11,472 nt of DNA from Bacteroidales bacterium (GTDB lineage Bacteria > Bacteroidota > Bacteroidia > Bacteroidales > FEN-979). The stretch is taken from positions 1-11,472 of the forward strand of contig JALNWE010000083.1 in assembly GCA_023231065.1 (NCBI GenBank), read 5' to 3'. A model generated the notes under the pieces. That model was not told the origin of the DNA. It made no database searches and was given only the letters and a program-made list of their open reading frames with translations. Every line of letters starts with the position of its first letter. The first letter of the stretch is position 1. This document shows positions 1 to 7,396 of this stretch, piece by piece. Both the position numbers and the translations under genes were made by a program.

Positions 1-2514
1 ATAACTGCTTGATGTCCCTAATGTCGCCAAAGCATTTGGCGATGTACTGCTGCCATCGTTGGCCGATGTGACAATAATGTCAGCCGTTTCACCAGGATCA
101 AGCCGGCCATTGCCGTTCCCCGTGGGATCCGAAATCGTCATGGTACCGATTGAAAATTCCGGTGCATTCATGACGATAGGGAAGTTACTGTTCCAGGTAT
201 GGGTCCCGTCGGTAATAACCAAGTCAAACACAACTGAATGCCCATCGGGAACATTATCCGCTACAATAAAAGAGAAACCGTCAGGTAAAGCGACTGTTTC
301 CCCTGCCGGAATTAATCCATAGTTTTCTTCAGGATCTACAATAGTTACATAGGTATCAGCAGAACTTATCGTAGCATTGACATTGTTAGCTGCTTCCACC
401 CCGACATTTTTCAGGGCAATAGTCAGCAGGATATTTTCTCCGAAATCGGCCTGGCCATTGTTGTTCCCATTAATGTCGCTGATAGAATGGCCGACATACG
501 TAATATAGGGGCCTTCGGCAGGAATAATGGGCACATCTGCTTCATAGAATAAATGGTTAAAAGCGGTAATAACCACTTTCATTGTATCCAATGCTGACAG
601 CGCTTCGAAGTTGAGCGCAGCAGTTCCTCCGGTAATATAACCGGAAGCGATCAACTGGTTATTGATAGTGAGGGCAACCAAGCCCCCTTCAGCGTCGGAT
701 GAAACAACGAACTGATTGGCGCCCAGGAAGATGGTTGGAAGGTGTGAAGCCGTTATCGCTTGCGGCATAGCAGTCCTGACCATCAGCGAAGGATCGCCGA
801 AGCAATTCCAGGTATCTGTCATTTCAGCTCCGTCAGCGCCATATTCATCATTCATCGCCATACATCCGTTCATAGAGATACCGCCGAAAGTGCGTTTTAT
901 GTTATTGGTGTAAGTTTCAACAAGAATGTCGTCCATGGCATCTTCACCACACATTGGGGGATTCCAGCTTTGATTGATGGTCGACATCAGGGTCGCCACA
1001 GCTCCCGAGGGTTGCCCGTTATGGGTTGCGCGCAGCCAGGCCTCTGCAAAGCAGGTTCCGTTGACGAAATCCCCATTCACACAAGCAACCGACCAGATGA
1101 AAGGTAACATATTATCATTGGTCAGCGAATTCACATTGCTGTTGGAAAAGCCGGTTGTACCCCATGAGGTCTGACTTCCGTGCCCGGTGTAATTAACAAT
1201 GCCAGCGCCCGCGTTGATCGCGTTTGCTACCAGTGTTGTACTAGGGTTCCCGGGGGCATCAAGCCCTCCTTGTGAGCCATCGTATAGTTCTGCCACCGCG
1301 GTATAGGTATAATCCATAAGCTTCGTCCTGATATTGCGGATATGCTGGTAATCGTATTCGTTATCATCGCCAGGGCCCTGGTCGGACCCGATTCCTACTC
1401 CCGTTGAAAACCAGTCAACCGTGGTCGGCGGATTCTTTTCATAGGTCAACACTTTGGTGACCTGGGTCTCTACCTGTGCCAGGTTTTCAGCCGAAAAACG
1501 ACCCACAAACAAGTCAGGATAATGGTCATTTCCAACCAAATATCCGTAAGCATTGTCAGAGGGCCCTCCCAGACTGCCTCCTGAATTTGTTGGGATCTGG
1601 GGGCCATCGCCAACAAGTAGGACAAAGGCCAGGTCGTTGTTGTTATAATAGTTAAGGATATAGGATTTGATAGCTGTAGAAGTTGTTCCGATGGTTGAAA
1701 CATTGACAAGCTCAGTTGGAATTCCCTGCTGGTTTTTCCAATCAACAAGGGGTTCCATGGCGGTCATAAAAGAGCCATAACAAATAATGAGCATTTTACC
1801 CTGTTCATCGACCGGATTATATTTTGATTCGCCGGCATTTAAAAAGCGCTGGTGATAAATCTTGTTGAATTCACTGTTGACGCTGATCAGGTTTCCTTTG
1901 CGGAATAATGGGTTCATGCCTTGCTTCCCGGTACTGAATACGGTAATTTCAACGTCGGTATAGACGCGCAATGTTTTTGTGACAGGATTGTATTGAAAGG
2001 GATAAACAATGACTGTTTGCCCGCGATAATCACGGATAATATAGGGATCCCTCAGCTCTACTATGTTTTCAGGGAAAAACTTGTCTTCGGAATAAACTTT
2101 ACCCCAGGTATAAGGGACAGTAGCTGGGTCGGTATTCCTGTACAAGTTGCCTTTGGATGGGGCCACTTCAATGCCCGGAAAATCCTTATAATTAGAATAA
2201 ACCACTTTAACATCCATTTTTTCCTGATCGGGAATTATAACCGAAGCGGTTAGTTTACCAAGGTCTGGGGCGCCATTGACCAGCATGGGAGTTGCTTCAC
2301 CAACTCCAACGACAAAAGCGTTACCTTTTGGAGTAACTACTGGTATCATTTCGAATCCCTGAAGGGAAAAGTGAATGGTTGACGTCTGAATGTCGGAGGA
2401 GATCAGTCGGGCTTTGGCAGGGACCGGATTACCGGAACCCAGGGGGATCCAATTTGCACTGAACCCTACAGAAAAACTCAATAAAAATAAAAAGGAAATC
2501 AAAACTTTCTTCAT
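1..2514 (-). CDS. Arg-gingipain (Rgp)-like C25 cysteine peptidase, 3' end outside window
   Basis: An open frame runs from the ATG at 2514 to the left edge (838 codons, no stop), so this is the N-terminal part of a larger secreted endopeptidase. It begins MKKVLISFLFLLSFSVGFSA, a clear signal peptide with likely cleavage after A20. A C25-type pro-region (about 21-231), the catalytic domain (about 232-583), an Ig-like domain (about 584-672) and two CARDB-like modules follow; the second is cut by the edge. NYTGHGS carries the catalytic His445 and VACVNGDF the Cys478, 33 residues apart as in RgpB (His211/Cys244, from memory). D378 falls at the RgpB Glu152 position. D388 (in EYDYQH) and W517 (in STINQSW) match the RgpB S1-pocket residues Asp163 and Trp284. 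NNIKRTFGG and the FGDPSL end of the domain are also Rgp-like. Arginine specificity is therefore inferred. D680-E693 and D796-E809 are Asp/Asn/Gly loops opening the CARDB-like modules. A T9SS tail is expected off the edge. The start is fixed by the signal peptide; there is no Shine-Dalgarno, which is usual in this phylum. It lies 93 bp downstream of the Kgp-like gene on the same strand, behind a terminator. Confidence 0.93.
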   Translation of the reverse strand, partial: MKKVLISFLFLLSFSVGFSANWIPLGSGNPVPAKARLISSDIQTSTIHFSLQGFEMIPVVTPKGNAFVVGVGEATPMLVNGAPDLGKLTASVIIPDQEKMDVKVVYSNYKDFPGIEVAPSKGNLYRNTDPATVPYTWGKVYSEDKFFPENIVELRDPYIIRDYRGQTVIVYPFQYNPVTKTLRVYTDVEITVFSTGKQGMNPLFRKGNLISVNSEFNKIYHQRFLNAGESKYNPVDEQGKMLIICYGSFMTAMEPLVDWKNQQGIPTELVNVSTIGTTSTAIKSYILNYYNNNDLAFVLLVGDGPQIPTNSGGSLGGPSDNAYGYLVGNDHYPDLFVGRFSAENLAQVETQVTKVLTYEKNPPTTVDWFSTGVGIGSDQGPGDDNEYDYQHIRNIRTKLMDYTYTAVAELYDGSQGGLDAPGNPSTTLVANAINAGAGIVNYTGHGSQTSWGTTGFSNSNVNSLTNDNMLPFIWSVACVNGDFVNGTCFAEAWLRATHNGQPSGAVATLMSTINQSWNPPMCGEDAMDDILVETYTNNIKRTFGGISMNGCMAMNDEYGADGAEMTDTWNCFGDPSLMVRTAMPQAITASHLPTIFLGANQFVVSSDAEGGLVALTINNQLIASGYITGGTAALNFEALSALDTMKVVITAFNHLFYEADVPIIPAEGPYITYVGHSISDINGNNNGQADFGENILLTIALKNVGVEAANNVNATISSADTYVTIVDPEENYGLIPAGETVALPDGFSFIVADNVPDGHSVVFDLVITDGTHTWNSNFPIVMNAPEFSIGTMTISDPTGNGNGRLDPGETADIIVTSANDGSSTSPNALATLGTSSSY

Positions 2515-2557
2515 AGAAAAATATTTAGATGAGAAGCCATTGAAAAGGATATAAATA

Positions 2558-2596
2558 AAGGGGCTGACTAAAAGTTTTTGTTTTAATCAGCCCCTT
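2558..2596 (-). terminator. Rho-independent-type terminator after the Kgp-like gene
   Basis: Read on the minus strand, AAGGGGCTGA (2596-2587) pairs perfectly with TCAGCCCCTT (2567-2558). The arms extend inward by TTAAAA/TTTTAG (one G-U pair), giving a stem of about 16 bp around the seven-base loop CAAAAAC. The sequence continues TATTTATATCC, a loose U-rich tail. It starts 12 bp after the stop codon, so it most likely ends the Kgp-like transcript. The plus-strand side is also T-rich, so it could act in both directions. Only 43 bp remain before the Rgp-like start, where I see no convincing promoter, so read-through into that gene remains possible. Confidence 0.82.
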
Positions 2597-2607
2597 GTTT
2601 TGTTATA

Positions 2608-5600
2608 TTATTTGTTGATGATCAACTTTTTAACAATAGTTTTATTGTTAACTGATAATTTACAATAATAAATTCCAGCATTGAGCCCATCAACAGTAAA
2701 TGCAACGGTGTGGGTACCGGCAGATTGAGCCTGCATATTCATGATTGGCCTGATCTCTTGTCCTAACATATTAAATAAAGCGATTGTAATATCATTGGCT
2801 GCAGGGACAGAATAGGTAATGGTTGCCTGATCCGATACCGGGTTGGGATATATTGTCAACGAGGCATTTTCCAGATCATTGATACCTGTTGCTGATTTAA
2901 CAGCGCCATTGATAGCCTGAGGTTCGAAGAGTACACCATCGTAGTCGCTAAATTCCACGAGTGTCGGGGCGCTTACGAAATTCAGTGCAGATCCTTCGTC
3001 GGATGTAGCGGTAAAGTGGAGTTTGCAAAGAACGCCATCGCGGACCGTTACTCCGTTAACATCAGCAGCCCAGACGAAAGTAATAAACCCGGGAGCCGGC
3101 GTTCCTACGGTAACATCATTGATCCCCTGATACCAGTCGGTGATTTCTCCCAAGGTCAGTTTCGAAGGATCATACTGAACCGTAAACTGGAATGAGCCCA
3201 GATTGTTCATATCTGTAACAACAACAGGAACAGCTACTTCTCCCTTTACAGCAACGGTTTCAAGACGGATCATACCCTGTTTTACAGGTTGGGATTTATC
3301 ACTGGTCGGAATATAGGAACCATTGGCATCACCATATACCAGCCCTTTGAAATTCTGGGTAGCATTGCCACTGCCGACGGTAAATGGGGTGTTATTGAAT
3401 ACCCAATCGCCAGCCGGGAAGGAGTTGATGAGGGCTGCAATACGTTTTTTAATGATAAGGACATCGGCCGCGGATAAACTGCCAGAGGCATTAACATCTC
3501 CTGAGGCAAGATAGATCCCTGAAAGCAGTTCAATACTGGCAATGTGTTTGCGATACAGCAACACATCGGTTGCAGCAACGCCGCCCCAGGGTTTTGTCGT
3601 TAGGACTTCCAGCGTATAATTGCCCGCCTGGATCCCTGTGAAAGTATAATCTCCTGTGGCATTCGTTGTCGTGGTACCTACAGTGGCGCCACCGCTATTC
3701 TTCAGTTTGATTGTCAGTCCGGCCAATGCGGTGTTGGCTGTGTTGGCATAGGTTACATAGCCATTCACAGAAACGCCGGGAGAAGTTGCCGGGAAGATGA
3801 TATAATCGATCCAGGCACAGTCGTTTCCTGTTGAAACGCTGCCATCTTTCGAATATTCCCATTTAAAAGTATGGTTACCGGGAGTAACAGGGTAAGCCGC
3901 CCTGGTCCAGGCATTGGTGCCAGACCATTCACCGAGGGCGCTTGCGCCATCGATATAAAACTTTAGAAAATCATAACCGGATTCCGAAGATGTTTTATAA
4001 TAGAATGAAATACTATCGTTGCTGGTTACCGCCATCTGAAGGCTGAGAGATGATTGCTGGTTGTGTGAAATGGTCCCTGATTTGGCAGAATAAATACCCT
4101 CAAAAGGTTCAACATTGGTAATGGTCCAGGGTTGGTTTCCGGTCTGGGCCCAGGCAAACTGGGTAAATCCGCCCGATTCGAAATCTTCCAGGATCAGTCC
4201 GACTTTTGCAAGGTAAGTTTTTTCGGCGGTATATCCGTCAAGGGCATTTACAGTATAATTTACATCCAAGGTTGATCCGATTGGGGCATCCATAGAAGCA
4301 GTGACATTGAAAGTGGCATTGCCAGATCCGCCAAAAGGTATGGTATTCAGGTTGAAAGAGCCAGTGTTAATAGTCAGATAAGGACTTGTGCTGGTAATAT
4401 TTCCGATGGCATTGAGCGCATCACTGTGGCCGGTATTGGAAGTGGAGATGATAAGATCAGCGGTTTCGCCCGGATCAAGTCTTCCGTTTCCGTTACCGTT
4501 CAGATCAGAGATCACCATAGTAGGTCCGGCAGATAATATCGGAGCATTCAGGACGATGACCAGGGTAGAGTTCCAGGTATGGGTTCCATCGGTCAACGAA
4601 AGGGCACAGGATACATGGTGTTGATCGGGAATAAAATCAGCAACCGTGATAGCATAAGCATTGTTCCCAATTGTACTTTCACCGGCAGGAATATCTCCGA
4701 AGTTGAAAGTCCCGTTGGTAATGGTGATGGTGGGATCTTCAGCTGTAAGGGTTCCCGTAACGCCGGCTGCCATTTCAACGCCAACGTTATTTAATTTGAC
4801 ATTCAGGGTTATATTTTCACCATAGTCGGCTTGTCCATTGTTGTTCCCAGAAGGATCGACAATGATGTAGCTGTCTAAGGTAACATACGGGCCTTCGGCC
4901 GGGGCAACGGTGATCTGTGCGATATGAGGCTGACGGTTCTGTTTGGTGATAACGATATCGGCGGTTCCGGGAGCCGCGATCGGATCAAATGTGAGGTTCA
5001 CGACACCGGTAGCATCAGCAATTCCGGTACCTAATAAGATACCATTCATGGAAAGGGCAACATAAGCATTTTCTTCCGTGTTCACGGTAAAGGAACTCAT
5101 TCCGACCAACAAAGCGGATGAATAGTTTGCTGTAACTGCCTGGGGAACTGAAAAATAAACAGATAATGAGGGATCGCCCATCAGGCAATAGATTTCCCAA
5201 TAGTAGGTTTTCATACTGGAACTGGATTCTTCAACGGCCATATTTCCTCCTACGACCATCTGGCCCTGAGTGACATACCACTGGGATGATAGCTCTCCAT
5301 GATCATGAAATGTAACGTCATAAGCGCCCAGATGATTCGCGTTGTAGACGGGGTTAACGACGACATTTTTAAAGCCGACGCCCCACCAGTAATCTTCATC
5401 CCAGTATGAACTGGCGGAAGCTCCGATATAACCAAGGGCCCCTTTATTGGCAGCGCGTAATAATTCTTCCGCGAAACAGTTCCCGTCGAAAGGACTTGTT
5501 TCACAGCAATTTCCAACCATTAAGGGATATTTGTGTGCATTCTGAAGGGTAGCGATATCAGAGATTGAAAATTCAGGGCTGTACCAACCCTCCGAGCTTC

Positions 5601-6975
5601 CATGAGCGGTATAGTTAGCATAGCAAACACCGTCGCTGACATTCTGGATGATCTGGGCAGAACTGCTTTCCGATTGGGGATAGAGGTAGGTGTGGGACAA
5701 TAATCCATGAGCTGCATTGAAATAATAAGTAGTGCCATAATTGATCTGGCCATTACCATAAGTCGGGGCATGGTAAGCATCAGCGCCGGCAATCATCACG
5801 TCTTCGTTAAGGAAGGAAGGATCGGGCATCAGATACTGTTCATATTCAAGGGTCTTGTCAATTTGCGGCTGAAGCTGAGCTATCGAAGTAGCAGAAAACC
5901 TTCCATAATATACTTCCGGGATTTTATCTCCCGTGTATTCACAATAATATAAGTCAGTTACGTATGAACCGGCAGTACCATTAAAGGTAGGTACTTGGGC
6001 CACATCGCCCACGATCAGGACAAAACTCGGAGCATTGTATCCTGTCGGAGGATTATTATAAAGTCCCTGAAGGTAATTTTTAATTGAGGTGGTCGTATTC
6101 CCAACCAAAGGATCGTTCGTGTAAGCTTCAATGACTTTGAACCCTTTTTTTGTTTTCCATTGAATAAACGGCTGAAGGGTCTCCTGGAACATGGCATTTG
6201 CCACGATGACATAAGTCACGGGCGAAGCGGTGATCAACGCATCTGGATCAACGGGCTTGTAATTGGGCAACATCCGGTAGGCGGCTTCAAAATAAGGTGA
6301 ATAGGTCCTGTTTTTCAAAGCCACGGTCTTGCTGACATTAGCTCCGGCGAAATCAATTTCAACTTCCAGGTTGTCATAAACCCTGATCTTCCGGGTGATG
6401 GGATTGTATTCCACCGGTGAAATTTCAAGACGGGCCATGTTGACACCGCGCATGATTCCAACAGGAGTAACTGTAACCAATTGATTTTTATAAAATTCAT
6501 TGGTTTGATAAAGAACAGCATTATAAGCAAATTTAACCTGACCGGGATCCATAACGCTTTTGGAAATCGGAGCCTGGGTGGGCATCAGGGGATGATTGAT
6601 ATTAAAATCCTTTAAATCATATTCTTTGAAATTCTGGTACAGGATCCGGATCTCAAACTTCGCATCCATTGGAACTTCAATTAATTTCTTTAACACTGGC
6701 AAGTTTGGATTGCCGATAGTCTCACTGAAACCATAGCCTTCAGCAGTCAGGGTTGAAAAAGTACCTGCCTGGGCCTGAACATCCGTCGTGCCAAATTGCG
6801 ACAAGGAGTTGTTCACTATTAATTTCAAATAAGTGTTTGTATTGATTTTCAATGCTGTTTCACCATCTTTGATTTTGAAATCACCGGCGAAAACATTCCA
6901 TGTCATAAAGTACATAACCAAAGCAATCATAAATTGCCATCGGATACACTTCCTGGATAAGATAGAGATTTTCAT
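2608..6975 (-). CDS. Lys-gingipain (Kgp)-like C25 peptidase with dockerin, cohesin and T9SS tail
   Basis: This is a complete 1455-residue secreted cysteine endopeptidase. Order: signal peptide (1-30, ending NVFA), pro-region (about 31-245), C25 catalytic domain (about 250-608), Ig-like domain (610-692), two CARDB-like modules (about 695-810 and 815-925), jelly-roll/adhesin-like domain (927-1062), carboxypeptidase-regulatory/CnaB-like domain (1066-1125), dockerin-like pair (1126-1186), cohesin (about 1233-1362) and T9SS type A sorting domain (1366-1455). Catalytic His458 (NYTAHGS) and Cys491 (GNCC) are 33 apart, as in Kgp His444/Cys477 (from memory); D399 in AGAD matches Kgp Asp388. W525 and D528 in SSYWDEDYW match the Kgp S1-pocket residues Trp513 and Asp516, so cleavage after lysine is predicted. 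The Kgp haemagglutinin region is absent and replaced by the modular tail. The first 15 residues make an unusually long n-region; Met16 is an alternative start. The gene is divergent from the third peptidase and ends at a strong hairpin terminator. Confidence 0.96.
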   Translation of the reverse strand: MKISILSRKCIRWQFMIALVMYFMTWNVFAGDFKIKDGETALKINTNTYLKLIVNNSLSQFGTTDVQAQAGTFSTLTAEGYGFSETIGNPNLPVLKKLIEVPMDAKFEIRILYQNFKEYDLKDFNINHPLMPTQAPISKSVMDPGQVKFAYNAVLYQTNEFYKNQLVTVTPVGIMRGVNMARLEISPVEYNPITRKIRVYDNLEVEIDFAGANVSKTVALKNRTYSPYFEAAYRMLPNYKPVDPDALITASPVTYVIVANAMFQETLQPFIQWKTKKGFKVIEAYTNDPLVGNTTTSIKNYLQGLYNNPPTGYNAPSFVLIVGDVAQVPTFNGTAGSYVTDLYYCEYTGDKIPEVYYGRFSATSIAQLQPQIDKTLEYEQYLMPDPSFLNEDVMIAGADAYHAPTYGNGQINYGTTYYFNAAHGLLSHTYLYPQSESSSAQIIQNVSDGVCYANYTAHGSSEGWYSPEFSISDIATLQNAHKYPLMVGNCCETSPFDGNCFAEELLRAANKGALGYIGASASSYWDEDYWWGVGFKNVVVNPVYNANHLGAYDVTFHDHGELSSQWYVTQGQMVVGGNMAVEESSSSMKTYYWEIYCLMGDPSLSVYFSVPQAVTANYSSALLVGMSSFTVNTEENAYVALSMNGILLGTGIADATGVVNLTFDPIAAPGTADIVITKQNRQPHIAQITVAPAEGPYVTLDSYIIVDPSGNNNGQADYGENITLNVKLNNVGVEMAAGVTGTLTAEDPTITITNGTFNFGDIPAGESTIGNNAYAITVADFIPDQHHVSCALSLTDGTHTWNSTLVIVLNAPILSAGPTMVISDLNGNGNGRLDPGETADLIISTSNTGHSDALNAIGNITSTSPYLTINTGSFNLNTIPFGGSGNATFNVTASMDAPIGSTLDVNYTVNALDGYTAEKTYLAKVGLILEDFESGGFTQFAWAQTGNQPWTITNVEPFEGIYSAKSGTISHNQQSSLSLQMAVTSNDSISFYYKTSSESGYDFLKFYIDGASALGEWSGTNAWTRAAYPVTPGNHTFKWEYSKDGSVSTGNDCAWIDYIIFPATSPGVSVNGYVTYANTANTALAGLTIKLKNSGGATVGTTTTNATGDYTFTGIQAGNYTLEVLTTKPWGGVAATDVLLYRKHIASIELLSGIYLASGDVNASGSLSAADVLIIKKRIAALINSFPAGDWVFNNTPFTVGSGNATQNFKGLVYGDANGSYIPTSDKSQPVKQGMIRLETVAVKGEVAVPVVVTDMNNLGSFQFTVQYDPSKLTLGEITDWYQGINDVTVGTPAPGFITFVWAADVNGVTVRDGVLCKLHFTATSDEGSALNFVSAPTLVEFSDYDGVLFEPQAINGAVKSATGINDLENASLTIYPNPVSDQATITYSVPAANDITIALFNMLGQEIRPIMNMQAQSAGTHTVAFTVDGLNAGIYYCKLSVNNKTIVKKLIINK
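2611..2880 (-). other. T9SS type A C-terminal sorting domain of the Kgp-like peptidase
   Basis: These are residues 1366-1455. The signal begins at IYPNPVSDQ (Y1376-P-N-P) and passes through a beta-sandwich with FNMLGQEI. It then has the typical GLNAGIYYCKL strand and ends on the basic KKLIINK. This pattern is the Por-secretion-system tail that directs proteins through the outer membrane by T9SS, where it is normally cleaved and the protein is attached to lipopolysaccharide or released. It is the only complete sorting domain in the window and is the strongest evidence for a Bacteroidota origin. Confidence 0.93.
2884..3609 (-). other. Dockerin-like pair plus cohesin domain in the Kgp-like peptidase
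   Basis: Residues 1123-1364. The second dockerin repeat has a canonical type I loop, D1160-V-N-A-S-G-S-L-S-A-A-D1171, with ligand positions 1, 3, 5 and 12 filled, followed by the helix VLIIKKRIA. The first repeat keeps the helix (DVLLYRKHIA) and the position-12 Asp (D1137) but has lost the other calcium ligands. Downstream, from about 1233, a cohesin-type beta-sandwich shows the usual order: VPVVVTDM, then LGSFQFTVQYDPSKL, then GFITFVWAAD, then LCKLHFTATS. Cohesin and dockerin normally bind each other between proteins in cellulosomes, so here they could join peptidases or anchor them to partners. The assignment is by eye and needs profile confirmation. Confidence 0.78.
2884..4533 (-). repeat. 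Tail module repeat, copy in the Kgp-like gene
   Basis: This stretch encodes the second CARDB-like module through the cohesin (residues 815-1364). It is closely similar, at protein and DNA level, to 9815-11472 on the opposite strand. For example, the bases encoding LEDFESGGFTQF differ from the other copy mainly at third positions. The two copies form a large imperfect inverted repeat with the two catalytic heads and the divergent promoter region between them. Boundaries are approximate; weaker similarity continues upstream. Confidence 0.8.
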
Positions 6976-7141
6976 ATTAATGAGTATTGGTTTATAATTA
7001 TTATAGACAAGATTATTTCCGAAAAGTTCCGTTAAAGTTAAAATTTTTTCTCTGGCGTGATTTTTTTGGACAGCCGAACTACCTATAACATGCTTACTAC
7101 GATCTGCTTGCGTATAAAAAACCGTAGGAACGGAAAATGAA

Positions 7142-7161
7142 ATTTGATATCGAATTCAAAT
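7142..7161. promoter_or_regulatory. Near-palindromic site, possible operator
   Basis: ATTTGATATCGAATTCAAAT has dyad symmetry centred at 7151/7152: six outer pairs and the central two pairs match, with two mismatched pairs between. It sits just downstream (in minus-strand sense) of the TATTTTTG element, where a repressor could act. No regulator gene is in the window and the assignment rests on symmetry alone. Confidence 0.3.
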
Positions 7162-7170
7162 AGTAAGCTA

Positions 7171-7178
7171 CAAAAATA
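7171..7178 (-). promoter_or_regulatory. Possible -7 element for the Kgp-like gene
   Basis: On the minus strand this reads TATTTTTG, an exact match to TAnnTTTG. It would start transcription near 7164 and leave a leader of about 190 bases before the ATG at 6975. No -33 TTTG is present, and the region is very AT-rich, so chance matches are likely. It lies inside the outer pair of inverted repeats described for this intergenic region. Confidence 0.22.
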
Positions 7179-7225
7179 GAAAAAATTTTCATTCTGACCT
7201 AAGGTGATTTACTTATATTTACCAG

Positions 7226-7265
7226 AAAAAAACCTCTTAAATGCAACTTTATGAGGTTTTTTTTT
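7226..7265. terminator. Bidirectional terminator-like hairpin between divergent genes
   Basis: AAAAAAACCTC (7226-7236) pairs with GAGGTTTTTTT (7253-7263). After one T-T mismatch the stem continues as TAAA/TTTA around the loop TGCAAC. Each strand gives a hairpin followed by a T-run (nine T on plus, seven on minus). It has the form of an intrinsic terminator in both directions, yet it lies between two genes that point away from it. It may insulate the two promoters, end a small unannotated transcript, or be a leader attenuator. Confidence 0.7.
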
Positions 7266-7316
7266 GTCTGTTATGAAAGAATGGATCCTGATGGCCCCCG
7301 ATCCAATTCTTTTATG

Positions 7317-7324
7317 TAATTTTG
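7317..7324 (+). promoter_or_regulatory. Candidate Bacteroidota -7 element for the third peptidase gene
   Basis: TAATTTTG is an exact match to the TAnnTTTG -7 consensus. It would place the transcript start near 7331 and give a leader of about 65 bases, downstream of the hairpin at 7226-7265. No TTTG -33 element is visible at the usual 19-21 bp upstream, so the call is tentative. A weaker alternative is TATGTTTT at 7342-7349, with TTTG at 7321-7324 lying 17 bp upstream. Confidence 0.4.
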
Positions 7325-7396
7325 GGAACCTTTTACAGTTGTATGTTTTAATCCAACAACTTATTAATACTTAATAATTTACACAAACCTCCCCTT

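Larger units (their letters stand above)
7040..7189. repeat. Nested inverted repeats upstream of the Kgp-like gene
   Basis: The outer arms are AAAATTTTTTCT (7040-7051) and its exact reverse complement AGAAAAAATTTT (7178-7189). The inner arms are GCTTACTA (7092-7099) and TAGTAAGC (7161-7168). Between the inner arms lies a small hairpin, CCGT-AGGA-ACGG (7122-7133). The nesting would allow a long stem in a minus-strand leader transcript, but the outer arms are low-complexity A/T and could pair by chance. Confidence 0.45.
6976..7396. other. Divergent intergenic region, 421 bp, no gene seen
   Basis: This AT-rich gap separates the starts of the Kgp-like gene (minus) and the third peptidase gene (plus). 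It contains nested inverted repeats (7040-7189), a near-palindrome (7142-7161), a bidirectional terminator-like hairpin (7226-7265) and two candidate -7 elements. Only very short open frames occur (31-33 codons), with no sign of being coding. Neither flanking ATG has a Shine-Dalgarno sequence. This is the only stretch over 300 bases in the window without a gene. Confidence 0.8.

Noticed and set aside
2515..2557. Separate promoter for the Rgp-like gene in the gap before its start
   Set aside because: TATCCTTTT is only a poor match to TAnnTTTG and no -33 element is visible; a promoter may exist but cannot be supported from the sequence.
3282..3578. Open frames overlapping the gene tails, with look-alikes near 10650-10838 (Cys-rich, sharing ANTLP and NCFQ)
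   Set aside because: Their resemblance to each other comes from out-of-frame reading of the duplicated dockerin-encoding DNA; the real frames are the peptidases.
7097..7192. 31-codon minus-strand frame starting MKIFSIFVAYY
   Set aside because: It is short and AT-driven, overlaps the inverted repeats and a candidate promoter, and has no supporting start signal; hydrophobic composition is expected from such sequence.
7273..7374. 33-codon plus-strand frame starting MKEWILMAPD
   Set aside because: It covers the best candidate -7 element of the downstream gene and resembles no known protein; more likely leader DNA.
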